Positions 10,854-22,920 are shown, counted from the stretch's first letter. The stretch is 64,000 nucleotides of DNA from Gnetum montanum (GCA_015680685.1 MNCI01012718.1:248001-312000); one strand, 5' to 3'. Notes: a model not told the origin generated them from the letters alone. Made by a program: numbers and translations.

Positions 10854-11701
10854 TGATAAATTCATATTTCAACAGACTATGATATCATATATACGATATC
10901 GTAGCACTAGCTACATCATCATATATGTGATATTGTGGGATGCATGCCAGCCTATAAATACAACACTTGGGTGCATAGATTCGAAATAGATTTCTTTTCA
11001 TAGTGGTGTAACTCTTGCAATTTGTTTTTGTGATTTTAGTTCTAAGTACTTAGCAGTGTATGCTTGTAGTGTGGTGTTGAGTGATTGTATGAAGTCTTTA
11101 TTCAAGTAAAGTGTAGTCGAACACATTTCATGATTGGTAATAAAGATTGAGATTACTTATCACCATTGTAGCATCCACATAGTTTTCTTTCTATTCACTT
11201 AGAATAATTTTTATAGTTTTCACTTGGATTACTAATTATTGCTTTCCTAGTTAATGTTTACTATTTCATGTACTTTACTTTCACTATTGTTAAGCGGTAT
11301 GGATATGACTAGTTTTGAGCACTAAGTGTAGTTTTCTAGTAACCTAGTAGTGTTACCATTTGGTACACTTAGTAGTGGTACACTTGGTAATCCTAGTGAT
11401 GACTACATAAGTCTAAGGTGTGTACAAAAAATCAAGACTAGATTCATTTACTGTTTTAGTTTGACTTAGAGTTAGAAATTACTTTTAATTTACCATGTAT
11501 GTTAGGAGCTAGATGGCCAAATAACATCAACATATCATATACCTCACTGTGAGTTAGACCATACACATAGACTTCACTAGCTCCATGTGGGAAGATAGCA
11601 GTCTTGAACTAAAACTAATTACTAGCATAATCACATTGCCTCATCCATGGATTAGGATTTGGTCACTTGTGACTTGTATGGTTGGGTGTTGGATTACTGC
11701 T
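10854..11701 (+). repeat. Element B 5' LTR
   Basis: It starts TGATAAATTCATATTTCAAC and matches the B 3' LTR (23125-23667) closely over its first 540 bp. U3 holds GATATC motifs (TACGATATCGTAGC); the TATA box CCTATAAATACAAC lies at about 10949. The end is not clean: the usual ...GGTACCTCGCTACTCATCA is replaced by GGGTGTTGGATTACTGC. The following primer-binding site is not recognisable; a 30-bp inverted copy of an internal LTR segment sits there instead. Confidence 0.75.
11307..11336 (+). repeat. Left arm of a perfect 30-bp inverted repeat
   Basis: The segment begins GACTAGTTTTGAGCACTAAG and its exact reverse complement is at 11703-11732, 366 bp apart. The left arm is normal LTR sequence, since the 3' LTR has the same block near 23578. 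The right arm is therefore the displaced copy. Confidence 0.9.
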
Positions 11702-11702
11702 T

Positions 11703-11732
11703 GAAAACTACACTTAGTGCTCAAAACTAGTC
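11703..11732 (-). repeat. Right arm of the inverted repeat, at the LTR end/primer-site position
   Basis: Exact reverse complement of 11307-11336. It occupies the place where other copies have the LTR terminus and the tRNA-Asp primer site, neither of which I can recognise in B. Confidence 0.85.
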
Positions 11733-11850
11733 AATGTATGCTAAGTAATTAATTTTCCAAAGTTCATTGTATCAAGAACTAAAGCTAAAATTTATAATTT
11801 TCTAATAACTATAAAAGTAAGCATAATTAACCAACATCTTAAACCACAAA

Positions 11851-14460
11851 ATGGCTTCAAACAAGGACACATAACCACTTACAAAAGAGCCAAAAAGGAG
11901 TAATGAAAAAATCAATGATGAAGAAGAATGGGGGATGCCAATGCAAATAAGAATCACATATGCTTACATTGATTCTTATCATCCATATTTCACTTTCATC
12001 TTCCATTAGGATAGACAAATGAGGTGGAAAGACATGCAAGGAAACATCATCCTACCTCCAAAATGTGCAACACTTAACATGCTTCAAATTGCCTTAAGGG
12101 GAATGCATTTAGACCAAATCCAAGAAGGGTACCATGTGACTCAGCACATGACAAAGCCCTATGCATCCAAAAAGGAGAAGATGAGGAGAGATGTTGCCAT
12201 GGAAATCAAACATGTACACAACAAAAGGAAGCAAGTTAACACTTCCATTGTTTTAGAAGAACTTGATGTTGATGCATTCATCATAGGAAAAATCTACCAG
12301 AATCATGAGAAGCCTTCAAAAACATCTATCATCAGACTTGAGGAACCTGTCAAAGTTTAATTCCATTCCACTCTAGCAGAGACACCTAAGAGGGAGTCTA
12401 TTGACTCAAAGTATAAGTAGGACTCAAGGCTAAGAGTTTTTGCTAGATCTTACAAAGGAGAATATAGAATTCGTGAAAGGAGGACAAGTCAACACCATTC
12501 TTCTACTACCTCATTCACCTCATCATGATCATCGGTGAACTCTAATAGAAGAAGACACTGGTACCAAGACTATGATAAGGAAGAAAGAAGGATTCATGAT
12601 CATCAAGATTGTTGTTCAAGACACTCTGATATAGAAGATAAAGAATATTAATGAAGAAGATGAAGGGATCAAAGGGAAGATTAAAAAAGTCATGAGCATT
12701 GAAGGAGGCATCACTACAACAAAGCACACGAACCGATTATGATGATGAACCATTGATGGCAACCCATAGCATGATAAACATCCAGGAAGCTGTACATAGG
12801 AGGGATAACCATAGCAAATGGCTTGATATGAAAAACATACCAAGATTTGAGGATGGTTATAATGTTTATCCATAGTACCACCTCCAAGCATTCCATGATG
12901 CTTATGCCCTACAAAACATTGAAAGTAATTCATAGAAGTTGAAGTTGTTCCCATGAACACTTGTGAAAGAGGTTGAGAGATGGTATATTAAACCTAAATT
13001 AATTAAAAGGTGGAGTACCATACTAGATATTTTTAATGACAAGTACTAAACCTACTCATGGGTGTTCAAATTAAGAAAAAAAATCCAAGAATGGAAGCAA
13101 GGGACTCATGAAACCCTTGTTGCAGCAATGAGAAGGTACTATTCACTACTACATAGATGCCTAAGCCATGGATTCTCATAATGGAAATATCTCAGGTACA
13201 TTGTAGATGGGTTATGAAACAAAACCAGAGAGATGATTGGAATTTATGCCCAAGGATAATTATCAAAATTATCTACCCATTGTATACAAAGATTAATTGA
13301 CCAAGTGGCAAAAGAGGAAGGCAAGCTAAGAAAGAGAGAGTCAACTGAAGAATACAATAGAGACCCATATCATCAAAAGAGATGCATGAGTTTGTAATAC
13401 ACAGAAGGAAGAAACCTTAGATTAGGAAATTTAAAATAAAACTCTATCGATCCAAAAATTTGTCATCGATGTAGCAGCATAGGTAGCAAAGATGTGGGAC
13501 TTAGTCAATGAGAGATGTACAAAAGCCTTAAAAATTATGAAGGAGAGAGTAGAGCAAGCCTTTGAAAGAGGCAAGGATAAGAAAAAGAAGAAAGATTAAG
13601 GAAAAAATGGTAAAGTGGCTTCAGTGGTCAAGTGTTTAGACACAAGTTGCATTGATGAGGAAGGATGTGCCTTGTGTCAATACAAACATCCCAAAGCATG
13701 TTGTTTAGTAATGGCACATTTACAGGAAATAGGAGCATATGTGCTTAATCCTAGATTTGTTAAAAATAGATGCCCAAAAGGTTACCTTATCCTCAAGGTA
13801 ACTACAGGTAGAACTTCCAACCCATGTACTATTCTACAAGAGCTTTGTCATAGCCACATGAATAGTACCATCAGTAGTGGCAACAACCCCAATTGTGGAT
13901 CATGCCACCACCTCACCAACAATATCCATACAGAAAGCTAGACCTATATTGATATTTTGTACAATGTTCAATATCTCTTGGTAATTTTGTTGTCCAAACT
14001 CCATAATACTACCCAACAAAGTACCACAGACCTATGTCACTAAGAATAGATCCAAACTCATACGTGAATCTATCAATAGCTGGTCCTTCAAATCAACACC
14101 TAAATCCTTTACCACTAGTGCCACATCCCATCATGTAGGGGGAACTACCATCACAATCACAGCATAAGAATGCAACAAGAATGGTTAGTATGCAAGAGGA
14201 GATGATTACATGTGAATCACAACCTAAGAAATCATCATTCTTTTGAATGAGTCTTGAAAAGATTCCATATATGGGGAATACATCTACTTCCACCCCATCT
14301 ACATTCAATCCTCCTCAACACAACAAGCTTTTGTCTTTATCAAATCCAAATTTCATGACTATCATGCTTACTCAAATGATTACTCACTGGATAAAGGTAG
14401 GGGCTATTCCACATAAGTGAGCTAATCCAATAAGTCCCTTATTTTACCTTCAAATAACAA
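11851..14460 (+). pseudogene. Element B gag polyprotein
   Basis: The ATG at 11851 gives MASNKDT and then the family's N-terminal block (FTFIFH-stop-D, GNIILPPKCATLNMLQIALR), co-linear with element C. The Retrotrans_gag-like core (HLQAFHDAYALQNIES, ILDIFNDKY, LRKKIQEWKQGTHETLVAAM) is at about 12830-13140. A compact zinc-knuckle-like C-x2-C-x3-H-x3-C lies at 13666-13701 (CALCQYKHPKAC). The stops at the seventh codon after the ATG and within FIFH-stop are CAA/CAG to TAA/TAG changes when compared with copy C. There are frameshifts around 12650-12750. The product would be the particle core protein. Confidence 0.8.
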
Positions 14461-14812
14461 GGTAGAAACCATGCAAAGCTCTACTTGATTCTAGGTCAAG
14501 AGTGAACCTAAGCTCACAAGACATGCATTAGGTCTAAAATCTACTACCGCTAAAGAAGAGTAACATTCAGTTAGAGCTTGTAGACTATTTAATTGCAGTT
14601 CCACTAGGACAAGTGGATGATGTGATTACAACTATCAATGGCTGGTCTTACCATGTGGATTTTCTAGTCATTCATGTGGGGGAAAATAAGGGAGAATTCC
14701 AAATTATCATGGGAAGCACTTGGCTTAGCATTGTTGATGCTAAGCTTGAGATTTGTGACTTATCCTTGGAGATTTCCAAGGATGATGAAGCCAGTATAAT
14801 ACAAAGATGAAG
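14461..14812 (+). pseudogene. Element B aspartic protease, active site lost
   Basis: Frame with ALLDSRSRVN where copy C has ALLDSGSGVN, so the catalytic D-S-G is D-S-R (G to A at a glycine codon). It continues LPLKKSNIQLEL and VDDVITTINGWSYHVDFLVI, then KGEFQIIMGSTWLSIVDAKL. It could not process Gag-Pol. It lies between the gag tail and RT as in the other copies. Confidence 0.8.
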
Positions 14813-15099
14813 AGTTCCATGTATAGCATATAATGATAATGGGCACAATTGCATGCAAATAATATGGGCTATTAGACAAGAGAACACCAAGGCATGCAAT
14901 AAATGTGTAGAGAAAATATGTGTATAAAATTGTTTGTATGTGATAGTCACATAATAGGAAGGCACCCAATAGTTGATCACAAAGAAAGATATTCAATCTT
15001 ACAAGTATATGGAATCAAAAGAACGAATTGTTAATGCTTATGTTGAAGAAATTAATAAGTTAGAGAAATTAAGGTAAAGGCACTTCTATCCATGAACAA

Positions 15100-16060
15100 A
15101 TCAAGAAGAATAGACAGACTAGGGATGACTAGAAATCCCATACACTATGGAAATAGAACCATTAGAACTGAAGGCCCTACCCACAACATTGGAATATGCA
15201 TTTTTGAATAATAAGAAGCCGGTAATAATCAATGCCAATTTGAAAGAAGAATAGAAGAGGAAGTTGCTGGAAGTGATTAATAGATAGCCTATAGCCTTTG
15301 CATGGTCTTACGATGAGATCACGAGTATTGATCCAAGAATCTATTAACACCAAATATATATTGATCTAGTAGTCAAATCATGACACCAACCCCAACAAAG
15401 GTTCAATCCTAAACTAAAAGAAGTAGTTAAGAAAGAGTTGGAGAAATTGCTAAAGGTAGGATTCCTTTATTCTATTGTAGATAGTGAATGGATCAATTCC
15501 TTAGTAATTTTTTCAAAGAAGGAAGGCAAATGGTGAGTCTACATTGACTTCTGAATGTTGAACTATGCTACATTCAAAGATCATTTCCTTCTTCCATTTG
15601 TTGATCAAGCTCTAGACACCATTGCGGGACATGAGTATTACAATTTTTTGGATAGATATAATAGACCTAATTAGATTTTCATTGCACCTACATACCAAGA
15701 GCAAACAACATTCACCAATCCATGAGGAACATTTGCCTACAAGTAGATGTCATTTGGTCTTTGCATTGTGCCTGCTACATTCCAAAGACTTGTGCTCAGC
15801 ATTTTCCAAAAACAAATTGGACATGGCATAGAAGTATTTATGGATAATTTTTTGATGTATGGGCTTGATTTCAAGCAAGCACTGGACTGGTTGGAGCAAG
15901 TACTTAAAAGATGTGTTGAAACTAATCTTAAGGTCAACTCGTAGAAAAGCCATCTCATGGTACAAGAAGGTACAATGTTGGGACATAAAATTTCCCAAAA
16001 AAGTATCAAGGTAGATTCTAAAATGATTATATTCATACAAAATATCACTCAAAGGTCATA
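15100..16060 (+). pseudogene. Element B reverse transcriptase, catalytic mutation
   Basis: RT landmarks appear in order: FNPKLKEVVKKELEKLLKVGF, SFGLCIVPATFQRLVLSIFQ and GHKISQKSIKVDS. The catalytic box reads F-M-D-N-F at 15837-15851, where copy F keeps F-M-D-D-F, so the second aspartate is lost by a GAT to AAT change. Numerous TAG/TAA stops and small frameshifts occur before 15700. The lineage looks like Athila/Tat-type Ty3/gypsy. Confidence 0.85.
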
Positions 16061-16772
16061 GATAGTGAAAGATGTGAGATCATTCTTGGGCCACATGGGA
16101 TACTATAGAAGATTCATAGAAAATTTTTCAAAGATAGCCAAACTGCTTGTAGAAGTCACTAAGAAGGATGCATCCTTTGAATGGATAGAGTCATGCAAAA
16201 AGGCATTTGAAGCTCTAAATTAGAAATTAGTGGAGACACCAATCATTCAAGCTCTGGATTGGTCAAGGCCTTTTCACATCATGATTGATGCTTCAAACTA
16301 TGTGCTTGGTACAATACCCACATAATTAGATGATTAGAAGAGACCTTACTATATATACTATGCCAGTAGGAGCATCATTAGAGCACAATTAAACTACATC
16401 ACAATAGAAAAGGAGCTGATGGACATGGTGTATGCACTTGAAAAGCTCAAAAATTATGTGCTTGAGTATTAGATTTATGTCCATACTAAGCATAGTGCCA
16501 TCTAATTTTTCATGAATAAACTAGATGTCATTCCTAGAGTGATATGATGGCTCACCATTTTGCAAGAACTGGACATACCAATAATTGACAAAAAGGGAAT
16601 AGAAAATGTGATGGCCAATCATCTATCAAGGCTAAGATGGTATTTTGAAGATCAAGTAGAACCTTTATCAAACCAATTTTTTAATGAAGATCTGTTTACT
16701 AAAACAATAAATGCTATAAACTCAACAGGGAAGCCATTGACTATAGAATATCTAACTTATCTATCAACATAA
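16061..16772 (+). pseudogene. Element B RNase H
   Basis: RT connection (SFLGHMGYYRRFIENFSKIA), then RPFHIMIDASNYVLGT, YASRSI and NYITIEKELMDMVYALEKLK. Then follow the region H-S-A-I and the tail DKKGIENVMANHLSRLR, a typical Ty3/gypsy RNase H ending in the ANHLSR box. It would remove template RNA. It is interrupted by stops, for example in IYVHTKHSAI-stop. Confidence 0.85.
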
Positions 16773-18010
16773 GAGCTTCCTATTAAATGGAATAAGAAGC
16801 AATGGGAACAATTTTTTCATAGAGCGAAGAGACATATGGAAATCAATGGAAATCTATATAAGATCTATATAGATGGGCTTGTTAGATAGTGTGTGCCAAA
16901 GTGTGATGAATAGAGAGTCTTACAGGATGGCCATGAAGGCCCATGTGGTGGCCACTATGTGGGGTGTAGAATGGCACTTAAGTTGATGATGGCAAGCTAC
17001 TTTTGGCATATCTTGTTTAAAGATTCCCATACTTTTGCAGAATCTTGTGAGCACTGCCAAAGAGATGGAGGAATTACAGCCAAATATGAAGGGCCACAAC
17101 AATGAATACAACGAATTGAATGTTTTAACATATGGGTAATTGATTTTATAGGGTCCATACAACCAATGTTGAATGGAAAAGCATACATCATTGTGACTAT
17201 GGATTACTATGTGAAGTGGTTAGAGGAAAAAACTATAAAATACTATATAGCAAAGATAGTTGCCAAATTCTTCCAACAACATGTGATGAATAGATTTGGA
17301 GTACCAAGAATGCTTATATAAGATTATGGGACTCACTTCACTCATGCTATATTTAAAAGGCTCATGCAACAACTTGGGGTAAACCATAAGCTAACAATGC
17401 CATATCATCCCCAAGCAAATAGTCAAGCTAAAGTTACTAACTAGGAAATTACTAGGATATTCACTAGGATGACTAGTAGGTTTAGGAAGGACTAGAACAC
17501 TAAATTGAATAATGCTCTATGGGGCTATAGGACATCTTGGAAATTATCTATAGGGTACTCACCATATGAGTTAGTTTACAACAAGGTTCCAATGCTCCCA
17601 ATCTAGGTAGAGCTCCACACTCTAGTTACTGCCAGTGAACTTGACCTTGATTTGAGTTTAGCCCAAAAAGAACGTCTCATGAACCTATACCTTCTAAATG
17701 AGAATAGGTTGGTAGCACTCATGAGTAGTGAAGTCCATCAACATTACTCCAAACTTAGGTGCGATACAAAGATAAGGTGTGTAACTATACAACTAAGTGA
17801 TAATGTCCTCTCCCATAATCCTAACCATTTACCCCAAATAGTTAAATTTCAGACACTTTGGGAGGGACCATACATTGTTTAAGCCACTTATCCATCTAGT
17901 GCCCTACATATCTACCACCCATTGTGTCCACATAAACTCATTCTTATTAATATCCAACAAGTCAAACTCTATTATGAATATTCCAAGGAGTCTACCCAAT
18001 CTACCCAATA
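16773..18010 (+). pseudogene. Element B integrase, catalytic glutamate lost
   Basis: An HHCC-like zinc domain (GHEGPCGGHYVGCRM ... SCEHCQRDGG) lies at about 16925-17070. In the core, the first aspartate is in VIDFIG (codon 17142-17144) and the second in the DYGTHFTHAIFKRLMQ block. The third acidic residue is lysine: QAKVTN, codon 17430-17432, where copy F has QVEVTN. The C-terminal part (NENRLVALMSSEVHQHYSKL ... LWEGPYIV) corresponds to the INT C-terminal domain and ends near 18010. Catalytically dead, with several TAG stops. Confidence 0.85.
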
Positions 18011-18085
18011 GTTTTCTACTTATTCTCTCTTTCATTGAACTGATTCGAATGATAGTCATGGGGGTGTCAATTTGGAACTATAGAT

Positions 18086-18260
18086 ACTTCGCTAAATTTT
18101 TTGCTTTCTTTCCATTTTTTTCACATTCTTTAATACTTTTCATTTCTTAAATTTTGAAATTTTTTGACATTTTTTATTCCTTATATATTTTTCCAATTTT
18201 TACTATCTTTTTTATCTTTTTCATACTTCATTTTCATTTTCTTTGTAAATAATTTTGATT
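18086..18260 (+). repeat. T-rich tract following pol in element B
   Basis: Sense-strand run of T-rich sequence beginning about 75 bp after the end of INT. Equivalent tracts, A-rich on the plus strand, follow pol or gag in D (29611-29700) and F (42481-42840). The position is conserved; the exact sequence is not. Confidence 0.6.
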
Positions 18261-19593
18261 GCTAATAAACACATCAAGACTAAGACAAGATGTAGTCCAA
18301 TAAGGTGAATATTTTTCTATGTTATCAAGTCATAAGCGATTGATTATTTGAATAGTGAGAACACACCATTCATCCACCCATTCCATTAATAAGAGGTTCT
18401 TACCATGGCTATAATGATATTTGTTTTCCATCATAAAACTAAGAATAAACTTGTGATCATCATTCCTAGATAGAAAAGTGAAGACCCAAGTGGGAATGTA
18501 AGGGTGTGAGATCAAGGAGATTTATGGACTTTCTTAGATTACTTCTATTAGTTTTATCCTATTGCTTAGGATGTATTATATCTTTGTAGATGTAATGAGA
18601 AATGGAAGTAAGAGTACAAAAAGTGTTGCCTTACCATGTCACTAGAAAGACATGTTATCCATGCTTGAAGGTAGTTCTTTGGTAAGATTGACATAGTTAA
18701 AAAATAAAATAAATGCAGAAGAATAAATTTCTAGGGGTCTCACTAGAAAGACATGTTACCCATGCCTAAAAGTAGGAAACTTCTTAGAAATTGAAAAAAT
18801 AAAAAGTACAATGAATACACTTCTTCCTTGGACAATACGCCAAGTGATAGTACTCCTTGTAACAATGGTAGTCTTATAGTTGTGACCCCAAGAGATAACA
18901 TAATGTGATGTAATTGGAATGTGGTTTGGACTTGGTTTGAATCTTGGATGGAAAGGCTAATGATTACTTTCACCACTAATAAAACACAAGAATTCATTAT
19001 TCCTATGGTAAGACACCTCATGTTCTGATTTCTACAATCCCTTCTAAGTCCATTTCATCTCACTGTATGAATAATCATAACTTGTGGTTTTATGTAACAT
19101 AATATCATTTTTCCAAATTGGTGATACTAACATGTGTGTTTTGCTAAACATGTATGCATTACACTTAACTCCTTGAGTTCCTAAGGACACTTTTAGGTGT
19201 GGTTATACAAGGGCATTAAGGGATGGAGCCTACTTTGGGGAGGATCCACTTGTATAACTATTGTATCTTATACTTGCCACATGATTGCAGATCATCTTGG
19301 GCCTTCCAAAAATAATACACATTAATAAAAACTTCCCTTATCATTCAAACTATCTATTCCAACAACATGAATTCATTACCCATCTTATCAACAATTCATG
19401 AACTTTCCTAGCCTGAGATTCCTTCTTTATGAACTTTCCATGTCAAATTTTCAAAAAATATGCATCATGCATAGTCTAAGACCCTCTAAACATGTCCTAT
19501 ATCTTCTAGAAATTCAAATTGACTCATTTTTTATCATTAAAAATCAATGAAAAATGTGAAATTCTTGCCTATGATATTGGAGCCCATAAAACC
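18261..19593 (+). other. Element B spacer between pol and cargo promoter
   Basis: No coding potential. Blocks are shared with D and F: a CATCCACCC-containing segment near 18370, and TTAGGTGTGGTTATACAAGG with GAGGATCCACTT near 19190-19255. The latter correspond to 28600-28650 in D and, more weakly, 41580-41640 in F. This supports a common element structure. Confidence 0.65.
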
Positions 19594-19602
19594 TATATAT
19601 AT
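19594..19602 (+). promoter_or_regulatory. Internal TATA box upstream of the cargo gene (B)
   Basis: ACCTATATATATGTAAGG, 243 bp before a splice donor and 543 bp before the cargo ATG. Equivalent TATATATA boxes are at 28225-28234 (D) and 41250-41257 (F). Each is preceded in the sense direction by non-coding spacer. Confidence 0.6.
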
Positions 19603-19843
19603 GTAAGGACTTGGCCAGATTTCATCATTTTTCCCATTTGAGCCAAGGGAGTCTTTACCATTTTTCTTTTCAATATGAGCTTTGACCTCCATACCCTAAT
19701 AACTCCATACTTGTAGCTCTAATTTTCATGAGTCTTGAACTTGCTTAGTCATGAATCTCTCATCTTAGTCATGGGGGTGTGCTTAGTGGGATATAAAAAA
19801 ACTTGGAGTCAAAATTTTCTAGCTTCTGGAAGGTATTATAAGC

Positions 19844-20144
19844 GTAAGTATGAAGGAAAAAATAAATTTTTTAAATAAAAATTAATCACATTAATGCCAA
19901 AAACACTTCAATAATCCTCTTAATGAACCATACCAATCATTATGATCCATGAACAAGAACAAAATGGACAATTGTGAAGGGTTATAAGGAAATTAACATT
20001 TATATGACTTCTTTTTAAAAATTTTTCTAACTTTGCAATCATAGTAAGCTAAGAATTTGATCTAACTAAAGGTATGAGAAAGGAAAGAAGTTATCAAAAT
20101 CAAACAACACATTTTGATAATTCCTAAATCCTTGATGAGTGTAG
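19844..20144 (+). other. Putative 5'-leader intron of the cargo gene (B), 301 nt
   Basis: Donor ATAAGC/GTAAGTATG at 19844; acceptor GAGTGTAG directly abutting the ATG at 20145; branch-point-like CCTAAATCC about 25 nt before the acceptor. Copies D (250 nt) and F (300 nt) have a donor and acceptor in equivalent positions. Inferred from consensus and conservation only. Confidence 0.6.
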
Positions 20145-22920
20145 ATGGTCCTAAAGAGAGGAGCAATAGGAGGATCCTCATAGCCAACAAGCAAATGACC
20201 AATAGGCTAAGGAAGAGGCTAAATAGGAGCATAAGAGCCACAAGTAGAACATGTAAAGCAAGAGGCTCAATCTTTTAGTATCTATTAAGAAACTCTTACT
20301 ACTATACATTTAGCTCAAGGGGAGGTATAAGAACCACATGCACAAGGATAGTACCTCACATTATCACAAGAATGTCTCTAGATCATCCAAGAGAAGATGC
20401 TCCTAACCACAGTGATTTTGGAGATGAACTTTGGCTCCTTTTTAGAGTTTGTTCTAGAGGTAGTAGGGATGCAACTCCAAGTGTCATTGCTATGGCCCAT
20501 CCTTTCAAATAGTGGTGAATGGTATCTAGAGGAGACTTACCAATTTTGGCATAACAAAGAAGAAGATGATACAGTTAACATTGAGGGAGTCTCTATTTCA
20601 TATTTAATCAAAGAGATTGCTGAAGCCCTAAACATGCCTAATGAAGGGGCAAGATTATTACATTTGTCCACTAGATTAGACACATGAATTTATAAACTAT
20701 GGTTAAAGAGGACATATGACAAAGAAGATAAGGAGTATAATGAGTTAACTCTGGAGGAAAGAATTTATGTCAAAATTGGCACATAACACCTATTTCCCAC
20801 AAAGAGATTAAACAAATTATCCACCTATGTAGCTAGAGGAAGTGCTATTTTGATGGAAAAGTACAATGAAAATATCAAAAAACTCTATTTCATAGAGATA
20901 TAAAGGTGATTCAAGGAAAAGAAGATAGAGAAGCTCACACTTCCATTCCCTTACCTAATCAAAAAGCTATGTAAATGTACTGGAATCCTAGGGTACACTA
21001 ATGATGTCCTCAAGAAGGCTCAAAATGCCTCATATCTTGAAATTCTCAAGCTAGCACCACCAAAGAAAGATCAAGAGGAGGAATAAAAAAAACTTGGGAA
21101 AACCACACAAACCACTAAACAACAACAACAAGTGGGACCCAGTGGTTAGCAACAAGAGAAATATCAGTAGCAATAATAGTAGTAGTAGCAAGTTCCACCA
21201 CCATCGTCATAGGATTATAAACCATCAATGAGTCATTTGCAATAGATTATAGAGACTATTAGTTGGGGAACATGTGAGGAGGGCAACCTTAACAGAGTTA
21301 TCGATAGTGTTATTTAGCCCATAGTTTTCATAGATCTTGTTAGTGGACAGATATCTTTGTAGTCAGGAGGAGAGGCCTAATGGTGATAATAGATTTACGG
21401 AAATACTGCATTGTTCCAAGTGGTTCTTGAAACTGGAGAAGGGGCCACAGTTGTGATTATGTAGCATTAAGATGTAGCAGGAGCCACAGAAGTGATCACA
21501 AATCATATTAAGGAATCCTTTAACATACTTGTTGTGCCACTAGTGGATTTAACTGGAGCCAGAGATGCTTAGATGTTAGATGGTACCTCAATGACTCTTG
21601 TAGATCATGAGGATGTGCTAGATGAACTGTTATAGACTGGGCAAGTAATGATAACTCTTTTTGACATTCCAAATGATGTCACTATAGTGCAATCATAACT
21701 ATTTGCAAACAAGGGTAAGTTGATCATGGTAGAGACTAGGGCAAAGCATGTAGAAGCTAAAATATTTAGACTATAGGAAGAGCTTGTGACCCTAAGGGAT
21801 GATGTAGAGATTCAATGTAATATGTTATGCCTAACTAGCTAGAGTAATTTAGAACAGAACATGTTAATCGCCTACTAGAGCAGAATAAACAAATGGAAAA
21901 TGAGAAGGGGAAAGCAGTGTGGAATGCCTTGGTAGTAGAATCACAAACATACACATATGCTAAGGCATTAATAATAACATAAGAAGAAAATAAATAACTT
22001 GATGTAGACAACACCAAGTTGACCAACATTAAGAAACAAAAGAACATCCTAGAGGAAAGCATCCATTAATTGAGACAATAATTGATGAGGGTCAACAAGA
22101 CATGAGTTGCTTGGTAAGAGAAAATAGAGTTCTCTCAATGAAGGAGGTATACACAATTAGACAGAAATCAGCTATTGAGATCAACATGTGTTAAAATAAA
22201 GCTAAGAAGCATGAAAGGCTTAAGGAACACTTTTGCAACTAGGTGGGGATGTATAAGCAAACTAATGAGAAGGAAATTTAGATGGTGAAGGCCCGAATGA
22301 ACTCCATATCAATACAAAATCTAGATTGGTAGCTCATCTTGGACAGTTATGCTCACATTCACTAAGTGGAAGTAAAAAACAAAGACCTAAAGATAGAGGA
22401 TTTGAAGGAATACATGGGATTTCCTAACCTTTGTTATGCTAACTTGGCCATGTTGACAAAAACTAGGCCTTGAAATGAGCTTAAACAACAAGTAGAAATT
22501 GTGTACATACTATATGAAAATGTGTTTGTAGATTGAAAAGATTCCTTGTAGAAACTTTAGGTGGAAAACTTTGAATTAGAAGTAGTAAAGGCTAGTTACC
22601 AAGGGTTAAAAGATGTTGCAGCAAACTTGGCCAGAAGACTATTTGAGTATCATGAATTATGTGCAAAGGGTAGAGCATTCAAAGAAGAGAGGAGGTAGTT
22701 TGTGGCATGGTATGTTAAGGCCAATTACATGTTTTCGTAGTTGCCATGTCCATGGTATGTACTAGTTCCATCACACATTGTACAACAAGTATGAACGATG
22801 CATGACTCAAGAACAGAGGAGGAGAAACTTTAGGCACTCCTAAATAGATAAAAATTTTAGAAGCCTAATGACAAGGGGAAATAACTGATGGAGAAGCCAT
22901 CACAACTAGGCATTACATAG
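20145..22920 (+). pseudogene. Element B cargo ORF (globular domain plus coiled coil)
   Basis: The start is set by homology: ATGG follows the AG acceptor as in D and F. The globular domain is best read from 20397 (LNFGSFLEF-like block, LLWPILSNSGEWYLEETYQF, ALNMPNEGARLLHLSTRLDT) and continues with YVARGSAILMEKYNENIKKL. The middle is Gln/Pro-rich, with (CAA/TAG)n near 21110-21190. The coiled-coil half includes the conserved block around 22280-22480 (YANLAMLTK). It ends MEKPSQLGIT at the TAG 22918-22920. Length is about 925 codons, as in D. Riddled with TAG/TAA stops and frameshifts. Function unknown. Confidence 0.75.

Noticed and set aside
12542-12960. Minus-strand frames opposite element B gag
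   Set aside because: Antisense shadows of the repetitive gag linker; the sense frame aligns with gag in C and F.
15737-16052. Minus-strand frames of about 100 codons over RT of element B
   Set aside because: Shadow of the reverse transcriptase, which is unmistakable on the plus strand.
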